Assembly: GCA_963803735.1 (NCBI GenBank)
Contig: CAWDNV010000011.1
Location: forward strand, 806,001 to 870,000
Direction: 5' to 3'
Length of the DNA stretch: 64,000 nt
Source of the DNA: Palsa-189 sp963803735
Lineage (GTDB): Bacteria > Acidobacteriota > Terriglobia > Acidiferrales > UBA7541
Below, one piece after another: positions 52,394-59,904 of the stretch (position 1 is its first letter; every line of letters begins with the position of its first letter). Below the pieces are notes generated by a model, which saw only the letters and a list, made by a program, of their open reading frames with translations, did no database searches and was not told the origin of the DNA. Made by a program: the position numbers and the translations under genes.

Positions 52394-52756
52394 ATGACAG
52401 ACCATCAGCGGGAAGTGCTCCAGTCTCTTAAATCGGAGCTATGGTTTCTGGAGATGCGGGGATATGAGCCTTCGCTAAGGGAACCGCTCAAGGAACTTTT
52501 TATCTTTCGCGATTCGCCTTCATGCCTGAATTACGCATTGCCCGCGAAAGAACATTCGTGCGGGGAGTGCTGGCTGATGGATTTTGTGCCAGCGGAAAAA
52601 TGGGGCGAAGAAATCCCCTGTCAACACATTCCGCTGAACGCCAGCGGTGACACGATTGCCGCGATGGCCGAGCGCGGCGACAACCTGGGCGCGCAGGAGG
52701 CCCAGCGCGATTGGCTCCGCAGGAAGATCAAGGAGATGGAAACGGCGCCGGAGTGA
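52394..52756 (+). CDS. Family A protein (copy A3)
   Basis: A 120-aa paralogue of 19841 and 26779: MTDHQREVLQSLKSELWFLE, 'FRDSPSCLNYALPAKEHSCG', 'IPCQHIPLNASGDT'. AGAGGAGATAGAAC precedes ATG 52394. All conserved Cys and His are kept. Its divergent partner is receiver R2. Confidence 0.82.
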   Translation: MTDHQREVLQSLKSELWFLEMRGYEPSLREPLKELFIFRDSPSCLNYALPAKEHSCGECWLMDFVPAEKWGEEIPCQHIPLNASGDTIAAMAERGDNLGAQEAQRDWLRRKIKEMETAPE

Positions 52757-52789
52757 GCTTCTGCACTTTCGAATGGAGTAGGCCGACGG

Positions 52790-52924
52790 AACGATAGCCT
52801 GTTCGACTCGTTCGAGGAGGCGAAGCGTTATTTATATCCTGATCAACAAAGCGCTCTCAATGCGCTCGTCGTCGCCGATCTTCATCATTGTGTAAATCTC
52901 GACGGAGAAGTCATAGAGGTCTGA
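52790..52924 (+). other. Open frame without start codon, possible gene remnant
   Basis: The frame reads 'LFDSFEEAKRYLYPDQQSAL' and 'NALVVADLHHCVNLDGEVIE', very protein-like, and ends just before a strong terminator. There is no ATG or GTG with a ribosome site in frame, so it is probably a broken small gene. Confidence 0.35.
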
Positions 52925-52936
52925 TCCCTCAGTCCG

Positions 52937-52965
52937 GGCCGGAGCCGAAAGGTTCCGGCCTTTTT
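52937..52965 (+). terminator. Rho-independent terminator
   Basis: GGCCGGAGCC (52937-52946), GAAA loop, GGTTCCGGCC (52951-52960), then TTTTT. A 10-bp stem with one G-T pair. Confidence 0.9.
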
Positions 52966-53121
52966 ATTTGCAGGCTCTCGATTCGGAGACTCCGCGCCCT
53001 CTTCTCCCTTGCTTCTCGATCGCGCTTAAGTATGTTCGGTGTCGAACATTCAGGAGATTACCGTATAGGGATAGCGACGGCAAAAGCCTAAGATATAGCG
53101 ACTTTTCATAGGCCCAAAATC

Positions 53122-53502
53122 GTGCAGATACTCATTGCCGATGACCACAAGGGCGTTCGAGAGAATCTCTGCGCTTTATTAGCAGAGCAGCAACCTTCTT
53201 GGGAATTCTCCGAGGCGGAGAACGGAAAAGAGGCCGTTGAGATATTCCGCAAGGAGGCTCCAGATATAACGGTGCTCGACATCGTGATGGAGCCGATGGG
53301 CGGCGTAGCAGCGGCTTACGAAATCCGACAAATCGATCCGAATGCGAAGATCATTTTCATCAGCGGTCACTATGCGCCGGGAGACGCTGCCTGGATCGCA
53401 CGCCTGCTCGGTGCCAGAGCATTCGTCCCGAAGCCAGAAGCCGTCAAACTACTGGTGCCGACGATCAACCGGGTTCTGAACGAAGAAAGTCCTGTGGTCT
53501 AA
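53122..53502 (+). CDS. Stand-alone response-regulator receiver
   Basis: A 126-aa receiver from GTG 53122: 'MQILIADDHKGVRENLCALL' (acidic pair), 'APDITVLDIVMEPMGGVAAA' (acceptor Asp), 'IIFISGHYAP' (Ser/Thr), 'AFVPKPEAVKLL' (Lys). NarL-type receiver without an output domain; either truncated or an orphan phosphate sink. Confidence 0.85.
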   Translation: MQILIADDHKGVRENLCALLAEQQPSWEFSEAENGKEAVEIFRKEAPDITVLDIVMEPMGGVAAAYEIRQIDPNAKIIFISGHYAPGDAAWIARLLGARAFVPKPEAVKLLVPTINRVLNEESPVV

Positions 53503-53559
53503 GAACTCACCTCCGCGCTTCCGAGTGAATTACAGCCGAATGATGCGCCAGTGTCGAAC

Positions 53560-54024
53560 CTAATGCGCCGCCGGAACGAAAACTTTGTCTGCCGCCACTA
53601 GTTCTGCATTCCGCACTTCGGTCTCAAGTCGGACTGGGTGGTAACCCGCTTCAGGGCCAGCTGGGGCGAGAAACGTAAGTTGATACTGATGTTTCAGCCG
53701 ATTTGCGATGTCCTCGAAGAAAGGTGAGCAAGACATCGGCGAACCCTGGAAGTAGGCCTTTCCTCCAGTCGCTTCCGCGAGTTGCTCTAGGTTACTCCCC
53801 GCCCTGATTATTCCTAATTGGCCTTCACTTACCGCGTCGATCACATGCACTTGAATCCCCGCTCGCTGCGCCTGTTCAATCGCCGAAAGCAGGTAGGGAC
53901 TATTCGGGCCTTCTCTCCCTGCGCCAGTGCCACTTGTAACGATGAGAACCTCACGGCGGGCACTATTTTCCGGGCAGCGTTCTAAGGGAACTGTGCAACT
54001 GGAGCCGCTCGGCGGCGTGGCCAT
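53560..54024 (-). pseudogene. VWFA-related acidobacterial-domain protein, C-terminal fragment
   Basis: 154 aa covering the second half of a von Willebrand factor A fold: 'EVLIVTSGTGAGREGPNSPY', 'GIQVHVIDAV', 'EDIANRLKHQYQLTFLAPAG'. The signal peptide, metal-site DxSxS and first half are missing. It ends abruptly near 54024 beside the primase/integrase remnants, suggesting truncation by the integration. The family is characteristic of Acidobacteria. Confidence 0.7.
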
Positions 54025-54089
54025 GACGGAAGTTTCTCAGTCGCATCGCGACATGGGAACGAACTGACGCCAGGGGCGATGTCCAGACC

Positions 54090-54310
54090 GTGGACTGCCC
54101 ACCAAAAATTGCCGCGTTTTATATGTCGCGCACCGGGTCCTGGGGTGTTCCGGTTCTGGCGGGAATCATTTCGGCACCGCTGTTGCGAGACGACGGCACG
54201 ATTCTTTCGCAGCCAGGCTACGACAGACAGAGCGGCCTATTTTTCGTCCCAGACGAAGACTGGCCCGCGATCCCGGATTTCATGCGGCTACCCATCGTGG
54301 ACAAAACAAA
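54090..54310 (+). pseudogene. Fragment of phage-type primase
   Basis: About 70 residues, 'CPPKIAAFYMSRTGSWGVPV', 'LAGIISAPLLRDDGTILSQP', 'GYDRQSGLFFVPD', resemble the mid-part of mobile-element primase/helicase proteins ('...L.GII.AP.LR.DGT.L..PGYD...GL'). No start or end; it is joined directly to the recombinase below. Confidence 0.6.
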
Positions 54311-54982
54311 GCAGAGGCGTCCAAAAGTCACGGACAAAGAAGTGGCGACATCATATCGGAAACGAAACCAAAGTACGGCCTCATGTACGCGCTTATGGCC
54401 GGGTGCTCGCTCCGAATGGGTGAAGTAACCGCTATTCGCGTTGAGCCGTATTCTGACGGTCACTCTACAATCTCTCCTGATTGGCGGACGATTTACATCA
54501 GAAAATCCGTGCGTCACGGGGTGGAACAAGACCCGAAGACGGTGAACGCAGTTCGTGACATCGACGTGGCCCGTGAACTAGCGAACGCGGTCAAGCGCTA
54601 CATCGCAGGTCAGGGCTTCAAGAAATCGACTTACCTCTTTCAAACATCGCGTGGTGAACCGCTGTCGCAGAGGAATGTTCTGCGCAACAGTCTTCATCCG
54701 ATTTTGAAAACCATGGGCAGAGAAAAATGCGGTTTCCACGCCTTCCGCCGCTTCCGTGCATCTTGGCTCCGTAAAAATCGTGTGCCGTGGGATCTGGAGA
54801 AAATGTGGATGGGACATGCGCACAAGGACCTTACGGACCAGTATGCCGAACACCTACGCGAGGATGTGAAATATCGCCGCGAATGGTGCGAAAAGATTGG
54901 CCTTGGTTTCGTTCTACCCGCCAATGTTTCACAACTTTCGCAACCAAAACGCGCTGCAGTCGCTTCACGGAAGGCAGCATGA
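54311..54982 (+). pseudogene. Tyrosine recombinase (integrase), N-terminally truncated, one frame change
   Basis: 'QRRPKVTDKEV' changes frame near 54350 to 'DIISETKPKYGLMYALMAGC', then runs to 54982. Catalytic residues: Arg in 'AGCSLRMGEVTAIRV', His-x-x-Arg in 'CGFHAFRRFRASWL', His in 'WMGHAHKDLTD', and the nucleophile Tyr in 'DQYAEHLRED'. The core-binding N-terminal domain is absent. It lies 27 bp from a 3' half tRNA-Pro, its likely attachment site. Confidence 0.82.
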
Positions 54983-55008
54983 AGTTGCTGAATTTGAGGG
55001 GGATAAAA

Positions 55009-55057
<49 letters not shown>

Positions 55058-55153
55058 AAAGTAAAAAATCCCTAAGCCACCGTCCTGGCGTCACTTACGG
55101 GATTTAGAACGACCAAAAAGCCCCCTCAAGTTCACAACCACTCGCAACCGGCA

Positions 55154-55315
55154 TCATAGTGTGGCCCCGGAACCGAAGAAAAGACATTCCAAACCGCCAT
55201 CGGCGAAGCCGCTTGAGCCCGCCGCGCAGCGCCTATCAAACAGAGTCCCAGGCTCGCCACTCTCGTAGGCACGCTCCCGAATCTGCTGCTCGCAAAAACG
55301 TGTGTTATTGGTCAT
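55154..55315 (-). CDS. Small protein coupled to truncated receiver
   Basis: A 53-aa frame starting MTNNTRFCEQQIRERAYESG, with GGGAGG nine bases upstream and its ATG overlapping the receiver stop (ATGA). 'QIRERAYE' recalls the start of DUF2934 proteins, but the rest diverges, perhaps through a frame change. Low confidence. Confidence 0.35.
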   Translation of the reverse strand: MTNNTRFCEQQIRERAYESGEPGTLFDRRCAAGSSGFADGGLECLFFGSGATL

Positions 55316-55629
55316 GAGTAGAACCTCCCATTCAAACGCTTTCTCCCTCGACTTCTCGATTTGTCCGAACCTGCTTTTGCTATTTTGCCGATCAGTTCCT
55401 CTATGTTGACAGGCTTAACAAAATAATCAGCCACGCTCAGGCGAATCGCTTGCTGCGCAGTATCAAAGTCGGGATATGCCGTCAAAATAATGCTTGCGCA
55501 TGTAGGCTGTCTGACCTTCATCGCCGCGACGACAGCAAATCCGTCTCCGGGTTTTTCTATATTCAAATCGGAGATGAGAACGTCATATTTGGTAAGGTCC
55601 ATCTGTAAGTGCGGCGCCCTGAAGTACAA
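55312..55629 (-). pseudogene. Response-regulator receiver, N-terminally truncated
   Basis: 'DVLISDLNIEKPGDGFAVVA' (acceptor Asp), 'ASIILTAYPDFDTAQQAIRL', 'VADYFVKPVNIEELIGKIAK' are a receiver's second half. The first beta strand and acidic pocket are missing because sequence related to a DNA ligase starts near 55625. It is related to the intact receiver at 56067. Confidence 0.75.
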
Positions 55630-55639
55630 GGTTGCGGAG

Positions 55640-55850
55640 ACCTATGCCAGGACAAACGACCTGGCGCAGACCGCCGCGCATGTCGAGCGCCGCGGTTTTA
55701 AGCTATTCGAGGCGCGGCGCGAGAAGGATCTTGAGGGTATCGTAGCGAAGCATCGGCTGGCGCCATATGTGAACAGGCCGCAAACGTGGTTCAAGATTCT
55801 TAACCCAGGGTATTCGCAGAAGCGCGGCCGGCAAGTGAAGAATTCACAGG
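55640..55850 (+). pseudogene. Fragment of an ATP-dependent DNA ligase
   Basis: 'HVERRGFKLFEARREKDLEG', 'IVAKHRLAPYVNRPQTWFKI' and 'LNPGYSQKRGR' match the end of the adenylation domain of LigD-type ATP-dependent ligases (motif IV/V, 'EGIVAK' and 'W.K'). Only about 65 residues remain. Confidence 0.7.
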
Positions 55851-55917
55851 CACCGAGAATATCCACAGGCGCCTTTCACCTTTTTCACATTTTCGCAATA
55901 CAATCGCTCATCGAGTT

Positions 55918-56064
55918 GTGGTGCTGCTACTCGACTTCATTTCGGTGTACGTAGTGGCTGGACTGTGGTTCCTGTTGGCCCTGCCCCGGAAGATCGCCAA
56001 CGGCACTCTGGAAACGCTGTTCCCGTTTAATGCTTCACGCGGCGTTACGGACGGGTTTCGGTAA
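55918..56064 (+). CDS. Possible small membrane protein
   Basis: A 48-aa frame from GTG 55918: a hydrophobic stretch 'LLLDFISVYVVAGLWFLLAL' then a basic tail. It ends two bases before the receiver start at 56067. Weak start signal; uncertain. Confidence 0.3.
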   Translation: MVLLLDFISVYVVAGLWFLLALPRKIANGTLETLFPFNASRGVTDGFR

Positions 56065-56066
56065 CA

Positions 56067-56462
56067 ATGGCAAAGTATCGCAAGCCCCGAATTCTATTCG
56101 TGGACGATGAAGCTAGCATTCGCCTGACGCTTCCGCGCGTGCTGGCAAAATTCTTTAATGTTACCTCCGCAGGCACGCTCGAAGATGCGCTCACCGAGAT
56201 TCAGAGCGAACAATTCGACATGCTGCTGTCAGACCTCAATCTCCCTCAATCGAATGCCGGATTCACGGTCATAGAAGCGATGCGGAAAGTGCAGCCTCGT
56301 TGCATCAATTTCATTCTCACCGGATATCCCGCAGATGAAAGCTTTCAACGAGCGAGCGGTCACGAGGTTGCTCATTACTTCACGAAGCCAGTTGAGATCG
56401 AGGAAATGGTCAAAACGATGAAAAAGAAACTGTACGCTCGGGACTCCAGCCTCGCGGGCTGA
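56067..56462 (+). CDS. Stand-alone response-regulator receiver
   Basis: A 131-aa receiver: 'RILFVDDEASIRLTLPRVLA', 'FDMLLSDLNLPQSNAGFTVI' (acceptor Asp), 'INFILTGYPADESF' (Thr), 'AHYFTKPVEIEEMVKTM' (Lys). No output domain. The truncated copy at 55312 is its nearest relative here. Confidence 0.85.
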   Translation: MAKYRKPRILFVDDEASIRLTLPRVLAKFFNVTSAGTLEDALTEIQSEQFDMLLSDLNLPQSNAGFTVIEAMRKVQPRCINFILTGYPADESFQRASGHEVAHYFTKPVEIEEMVKTMKKKLYARDSSLAG

Positions 56463-56649
56463 CCTTAGCGGGGATCAGTTGCGGCCTTCATCGTTTCGGA
56501 TCGGCTCCGGTTACCACCGTTAAAGCTTCAGTCTTTGGATAAGCGACGAACTTGATCTTCTTCCGAAGGCCCTCGTCAAAACCTAGTGCACTCGGAAAAT
56601 GAATGAGTTGCAAGCGGCTTGTTGCTGGATTTCCGATAAGATTTTGCAC

Positions 56650-57343
56650 GATGATCTCCTGGCTCCGGCACCTCATCGGCTGGTTTATCAGTGTTTTCCG
56701 TTCGCGTGAGGATCTCATCCTCGAAAACTTGGCCCTCCGCCAGCAGCTCTTGGCTTTGCGCGCAAGACGACCTCGCCGCCGAGTCAGCGCTCTGCAAAAG
56801 TTGTTCTGGATAGTGTTGCGAAGGCTATGGGCTGGCTGGAAAAAGCCGCTCATCCTGGTTACACCTCGAACATTGGTTGGTTGGCATCGTGCGGGGTTTC
56901 GCCTGTATTGGCGGCTCATCTCTCAAGTGCATAAGCCGGGCGGACGAAAACCCGTGGGCAAAGAGATTCGAGCCTTGATCTTCCGCATGGCGGCTGAGAA
57001 CCAAACGTGGGGAGCGCCACGCATCCATGGCGAGCTGCTCAAGCTGGGCTTCGATATCTCCGAACCGACGGTCTCACGATGGCTTCGGCGCGTGCCGCGA
57101 ACACCGGATCGGGCGCAGCGGTGGGTGACATTCTTACGGAACCATCGCGAAGCCATTGCAGCGATGGGTTTCTTCACGGTGCCGACGATCACGTTTGGCG
57201 TCCTGTATTGCTTCTTTGTAATCAGCTATGATCGACGCAAGATTGTACGCTGCAATGTGACGCGCTATCCCAGTGCGCTGTGGATCGTGCAACAGATGCG
57301 AGAAGCGTGGCCGTACGCGTCGACCTGCGGCGCACGCACCTAG
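56650..57343 (+). pseudogene. DDE (rve-type) transposase, truncated and catalytically altered
   Basis: About 230 aa: 'MISWLRHLIGWFISVFRSRE', 'LALRQQLLALRARRPRRRVS', helix-turn-helix 'TWGAPRIHGELLKLGFDISE', then the integrase core start 'NHREAIAAMGFFTVPTITFG'. Family members have Asp where this has Gly ('AMDFFTVPT'), the first catalytic residue. The frame ends soon after 'ALWIVQQMREAWPY', before the other two acidic residues. It is non-functional on both counts. Confidence 0.82.
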
Positions 57344-57481
57344 CCTTTCCGCCTAGTCTTTATCTGTCCCTGGGTTTAGGTTGACAGCGTTCGTGGAAGG
57401 CTATTATCCTCCCTACTTCTATTATGTATTGCGCGTAAAGAAGCCCAACCCGCGCGCAATTCAAATTCAAACCTCGCGCCC

Positions 57482-59860
57482 ATGTGCAAAGGAGCATTGC
57501 TCCAAGTCGGTTTTCTTTTGCTCGTGCTGCACGTGCCTGCTCAAGCGCAGGGGCCCCGTGGGTCAGCCTCGCAGACACGTAACCCGCACGGGCCTATCTC
57601 TATTCCCTGCGAGAATTGCCATACGCTGACGAGCTGGAAGCCGATCCGCGCGGTGCCGGAATTCGATCACAACAGAGAGACCAAATATCCTTTGCTGGGA
57701 ATGCACGCAAAGGTGGATTGCGTCCAGTGCCACACCAAGCTGGTATTCAGTAACGTAAGCACTCGGTGTTCAGACTGTCACGCCGACATTCATCGCGGGC
57801 AAATGGGAGCGAATTGCGAGCAGTGCCACAGCGTGATTGGCTGGAACGTATCCCTGCAGGCGGTACGCGCCCACGAAAATCGCTTCCCGTTAATCGGGGC
57901 GCATGCGGCCGTTGATTGCATCGCGTGCCATAAGAGCGGCGCAAGCGGACAGTTCGCAGGGCTATCGACGGAGTGCTATTCCTGCCACCTGCAGGATTTC
58001 CAAAATGCGAAGACGCCGAACCACGTGGTGGCCAGCTTTTCCACGACTTGCCAGACCTGCCACGGAGTGAACACGTGGTTTCAGGCAAACTTTGACCACA
58101 GTGCTACAGGATTTCCGCTCACCGGCGCGCACGTGAGCGTGCCCTGCGCTTCCTGCCATGTGAGCAACAACTTCAGTCTGACTGGCGCAGACACCGCCTG
58201 CTCGGCCTGCCACATGAAGGATTTCCAAAGCACTACGAATCCCAATCACGTGCTCGGTGGGTTTTCAACGACCTGCCAGACCTGCCATTCGACAGCATCT
58301 TGGACCAACGCAACCTTTAACCACAACCTAACGGGGTTCCCGCTAACTGGCGCGCACGTGAGCGTGGCCTGCGCTTCCTGCCATGTGAACAACAACTTCA
58401 GTCTGACTGCCGCGAATACTGCCTGTTCCGCTTGTCATATGATGGACTTCCAAAACACCACGAATCCCAATCACGCGCTCGGTGGCTTCTCCACCAATTG
58501 CGAGACGTGCCATTCGACGGCATCTTGGACCAACGCAACCTTTAACCACAACCTAACCGCGTTTCCGCTAACTGGCGCGCACGTGAGCGTGGCCTGCGCT
58601 TCCTGCCATGTGAACAACAACTTCAGTCTGACTGCCGCGAATACTGCCTGTTCCGCTTGTCATATGATGGACTTCCAAAACACCACGAATCCGAACCACG
58701 TGACGGCAGCATTTCCCACCGACTGCACGGTATGTCATTCGACCTCATCTTGGACGGGTGCGACATTCAATCACGCCTCTACCGGCTTTGCGCTGACCGG
58801 CGCGCACGTGAGCGTCGCTTGCGCTTCCTGCCACGTGAACAACAACTTCAGTCTGACTGCCGCGAATACTGCCTGTTCCGCTTGTCATATAATGGACTTC
58901 CAAAACACCACGAATCCGAACCACGTGACGGCAGCATTTCCCACCGACTGCACGGTATGTCATTCGACTTCATCTTGGACGGGTGCGACATTCAATCACG
59001 CCTCTACCGGCTTTGCGCTGACCGGCGCGCACGTGAGCGTCGCTTGCGCTTCCTGCCATGTGAACAACAACTTCAGTCTGACTGCCGCGAATACTGCCTG
59101 TTCCGCTTGTCATATGATGGACTTCCAAAACACCACGAATCCGAACCACGTGACGGCAGCATTTCCCACCGACTGCACGGTATGTCATTCGACTTCATCT
59201 TGGACGGGTGCGACATTCAATCACGCCTCTACCGGCTTTGCGCTGACCGGCGCGCACGCGAGCGTCGCCTGCGCTTCCTGCCACGTCAATAACAACTACA
59301 GCCTGACCAGCACGGCTTGCATTACTTGCCACCAAACAGATTTCAGCAATGCCTTGACACCGGTCAATCACGCCGGTTTCCCGATCGACTGCACCCTGTG
59401 TCACAACACCGTGCTTTGGACCCAGGGCATTTTTAATCATAACAACACGCCCTTTCCACTTACCGGTGCTCACACCAGCGTGGCCTGCGCGAGTTGCCAT
59501 GTGAACAATAACTACACGACTCTTCCAACCAACTGCTACAACTGTCACACAGCGGATTACCAGGGTACGAATAATCCCAACCACACGGCCGCCGGGTTCC
59601 CAACAACCTGTGCCACCTGCCACACGACAACGGCCTGGACCGGCGCGGTGTTCAACCATACCTGGTTCCCCGAGACTCATGGCGGGGCGAACAGCGTCTG
59701 TGCGACCTGCCACACGAATCCCGCGAACTACGCGGTCTTCCAATGCACGGGTTGCCACGGGAACAACAACACAGCCAATTTCCATCACCCGAGCGTCGGC
59801 GGGTATGTGTACAACAGCATTAATTGCTATTCGTGCCATCCACGGGGGAGCGGGGGCTAG
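57482..59860 (+). CDS. 31-haem-motif exported multihaem cytochrome c
   Basis: A 792-aa protein with a signal peptide (about residues 4-22) and, by my count, 31 CxxCH motifs, one per about 25 residues. Most lie in 75-residue repeats, each carrying three: C[TQ].CHST[AS]SW, CASCHVNNNFSL and CSACHMMDFQNTTNPNH. Conserved His in 'NH' and 'GAH' could be distal ligands. Such density and repetition suit an extended haem wire for extracellular or trans-periplasm electron transfer. The porin-like protein at 59905 follows directly. ATG 57482 has no strong ribosome site. Confidence 0.9.
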   Translation: MCKGALLQVGFLLLVLHVPAQAQGPRGSASQTRNPHGPISIPCENCHTLTSWKPIRAVPEFDHNRETKYPLLGMHAKVDCVQCHTKLVFSNVSTRCSDCHADIHRGQMGANCEQCHSVIGWNVSLQAVRAHENRFPLIGAHAAVDCIACHKSGASGQFAGLSTECYSCHLQDFQNAKTPNHVVASFSTTCQTCHGVNTWFQANFDHSATGFPLTGAHVSVPCASCHVSNNFSLTGADTACSACHMKDFQSTTNPNHVLGGFSTTCQTCHSTASWTNATFNHNLTGFPLTGAHVSVACASCHVNNNFSLTAANTACSACHMMDFQNTTNPNHALGGFSTNCETCHSTASWTNATFNHNLTAFPLTGAHVSVACASCHVNNNFSLTAANTACSACHMMDFQNTTNPNHVTAAFPTDCTVCHSTSSWTGATFNHASTGFALTGAHVSVACASCHVNNNFSLTAANTACSACHIMDFQNTTNPNHVTAAFPTDCTVCHSTSSWTGATFNHASTGFALTGAHVSVACASCHVNNNFSLTAANTACSACHMMDFQNTTNPNHVTAAFPTDCTVCHSTSSWTGATFNHASTGFALTGAHASVACASCHVNNNYSLTSTACITCHQTDFSNALTPVNHAGFPIDCTLCHNTVLWTQGIFNHNNTPFPLTGAHTSVACASCHVNNNYTTLPTNCYNCHTADYQGTNNPNHTAAGFPTTCATCHTTTAWTGAVFNHTWFPETHGGANSVCATCHTNPANYAVFQCTGCHGNNNTANFHHPSVGGYVYNSINCYSCHPRGSGG
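58274..59399 (+). repeat. 225-bp tandem coding repeats
   Basis: Units begin at about 58274, 58499, 58724, 58949 and 59174, each 225 bp (75 codons), then a degenerate unit to about 59399. The units starting at 58724, 58949 and 59174 are nearly identical, showing recent expansion or homogenisation within the cytochrome gene. Confidence 0.9.
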
Positions 59861-59904
59861 AAAAGAGCGGTCGTATTCGGCCGCCAATTCTCTCTATCGG
59901 GCGA

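Noticed and set aside
58274..59399. Regular 225-bp repeats resembling an array such as CRISPR
   Set aside because: The repeats are in-frame coding units of a cytochrome with no variable spacers of constant length; this is protein-repeat expansion.
59195..59887. A 230-codon minus-strand frame and similar ones opposite the cytochrome repeats
   Set aside because: They repeat with the 225-bp units and are shadows of the CxxCH-rich gene.
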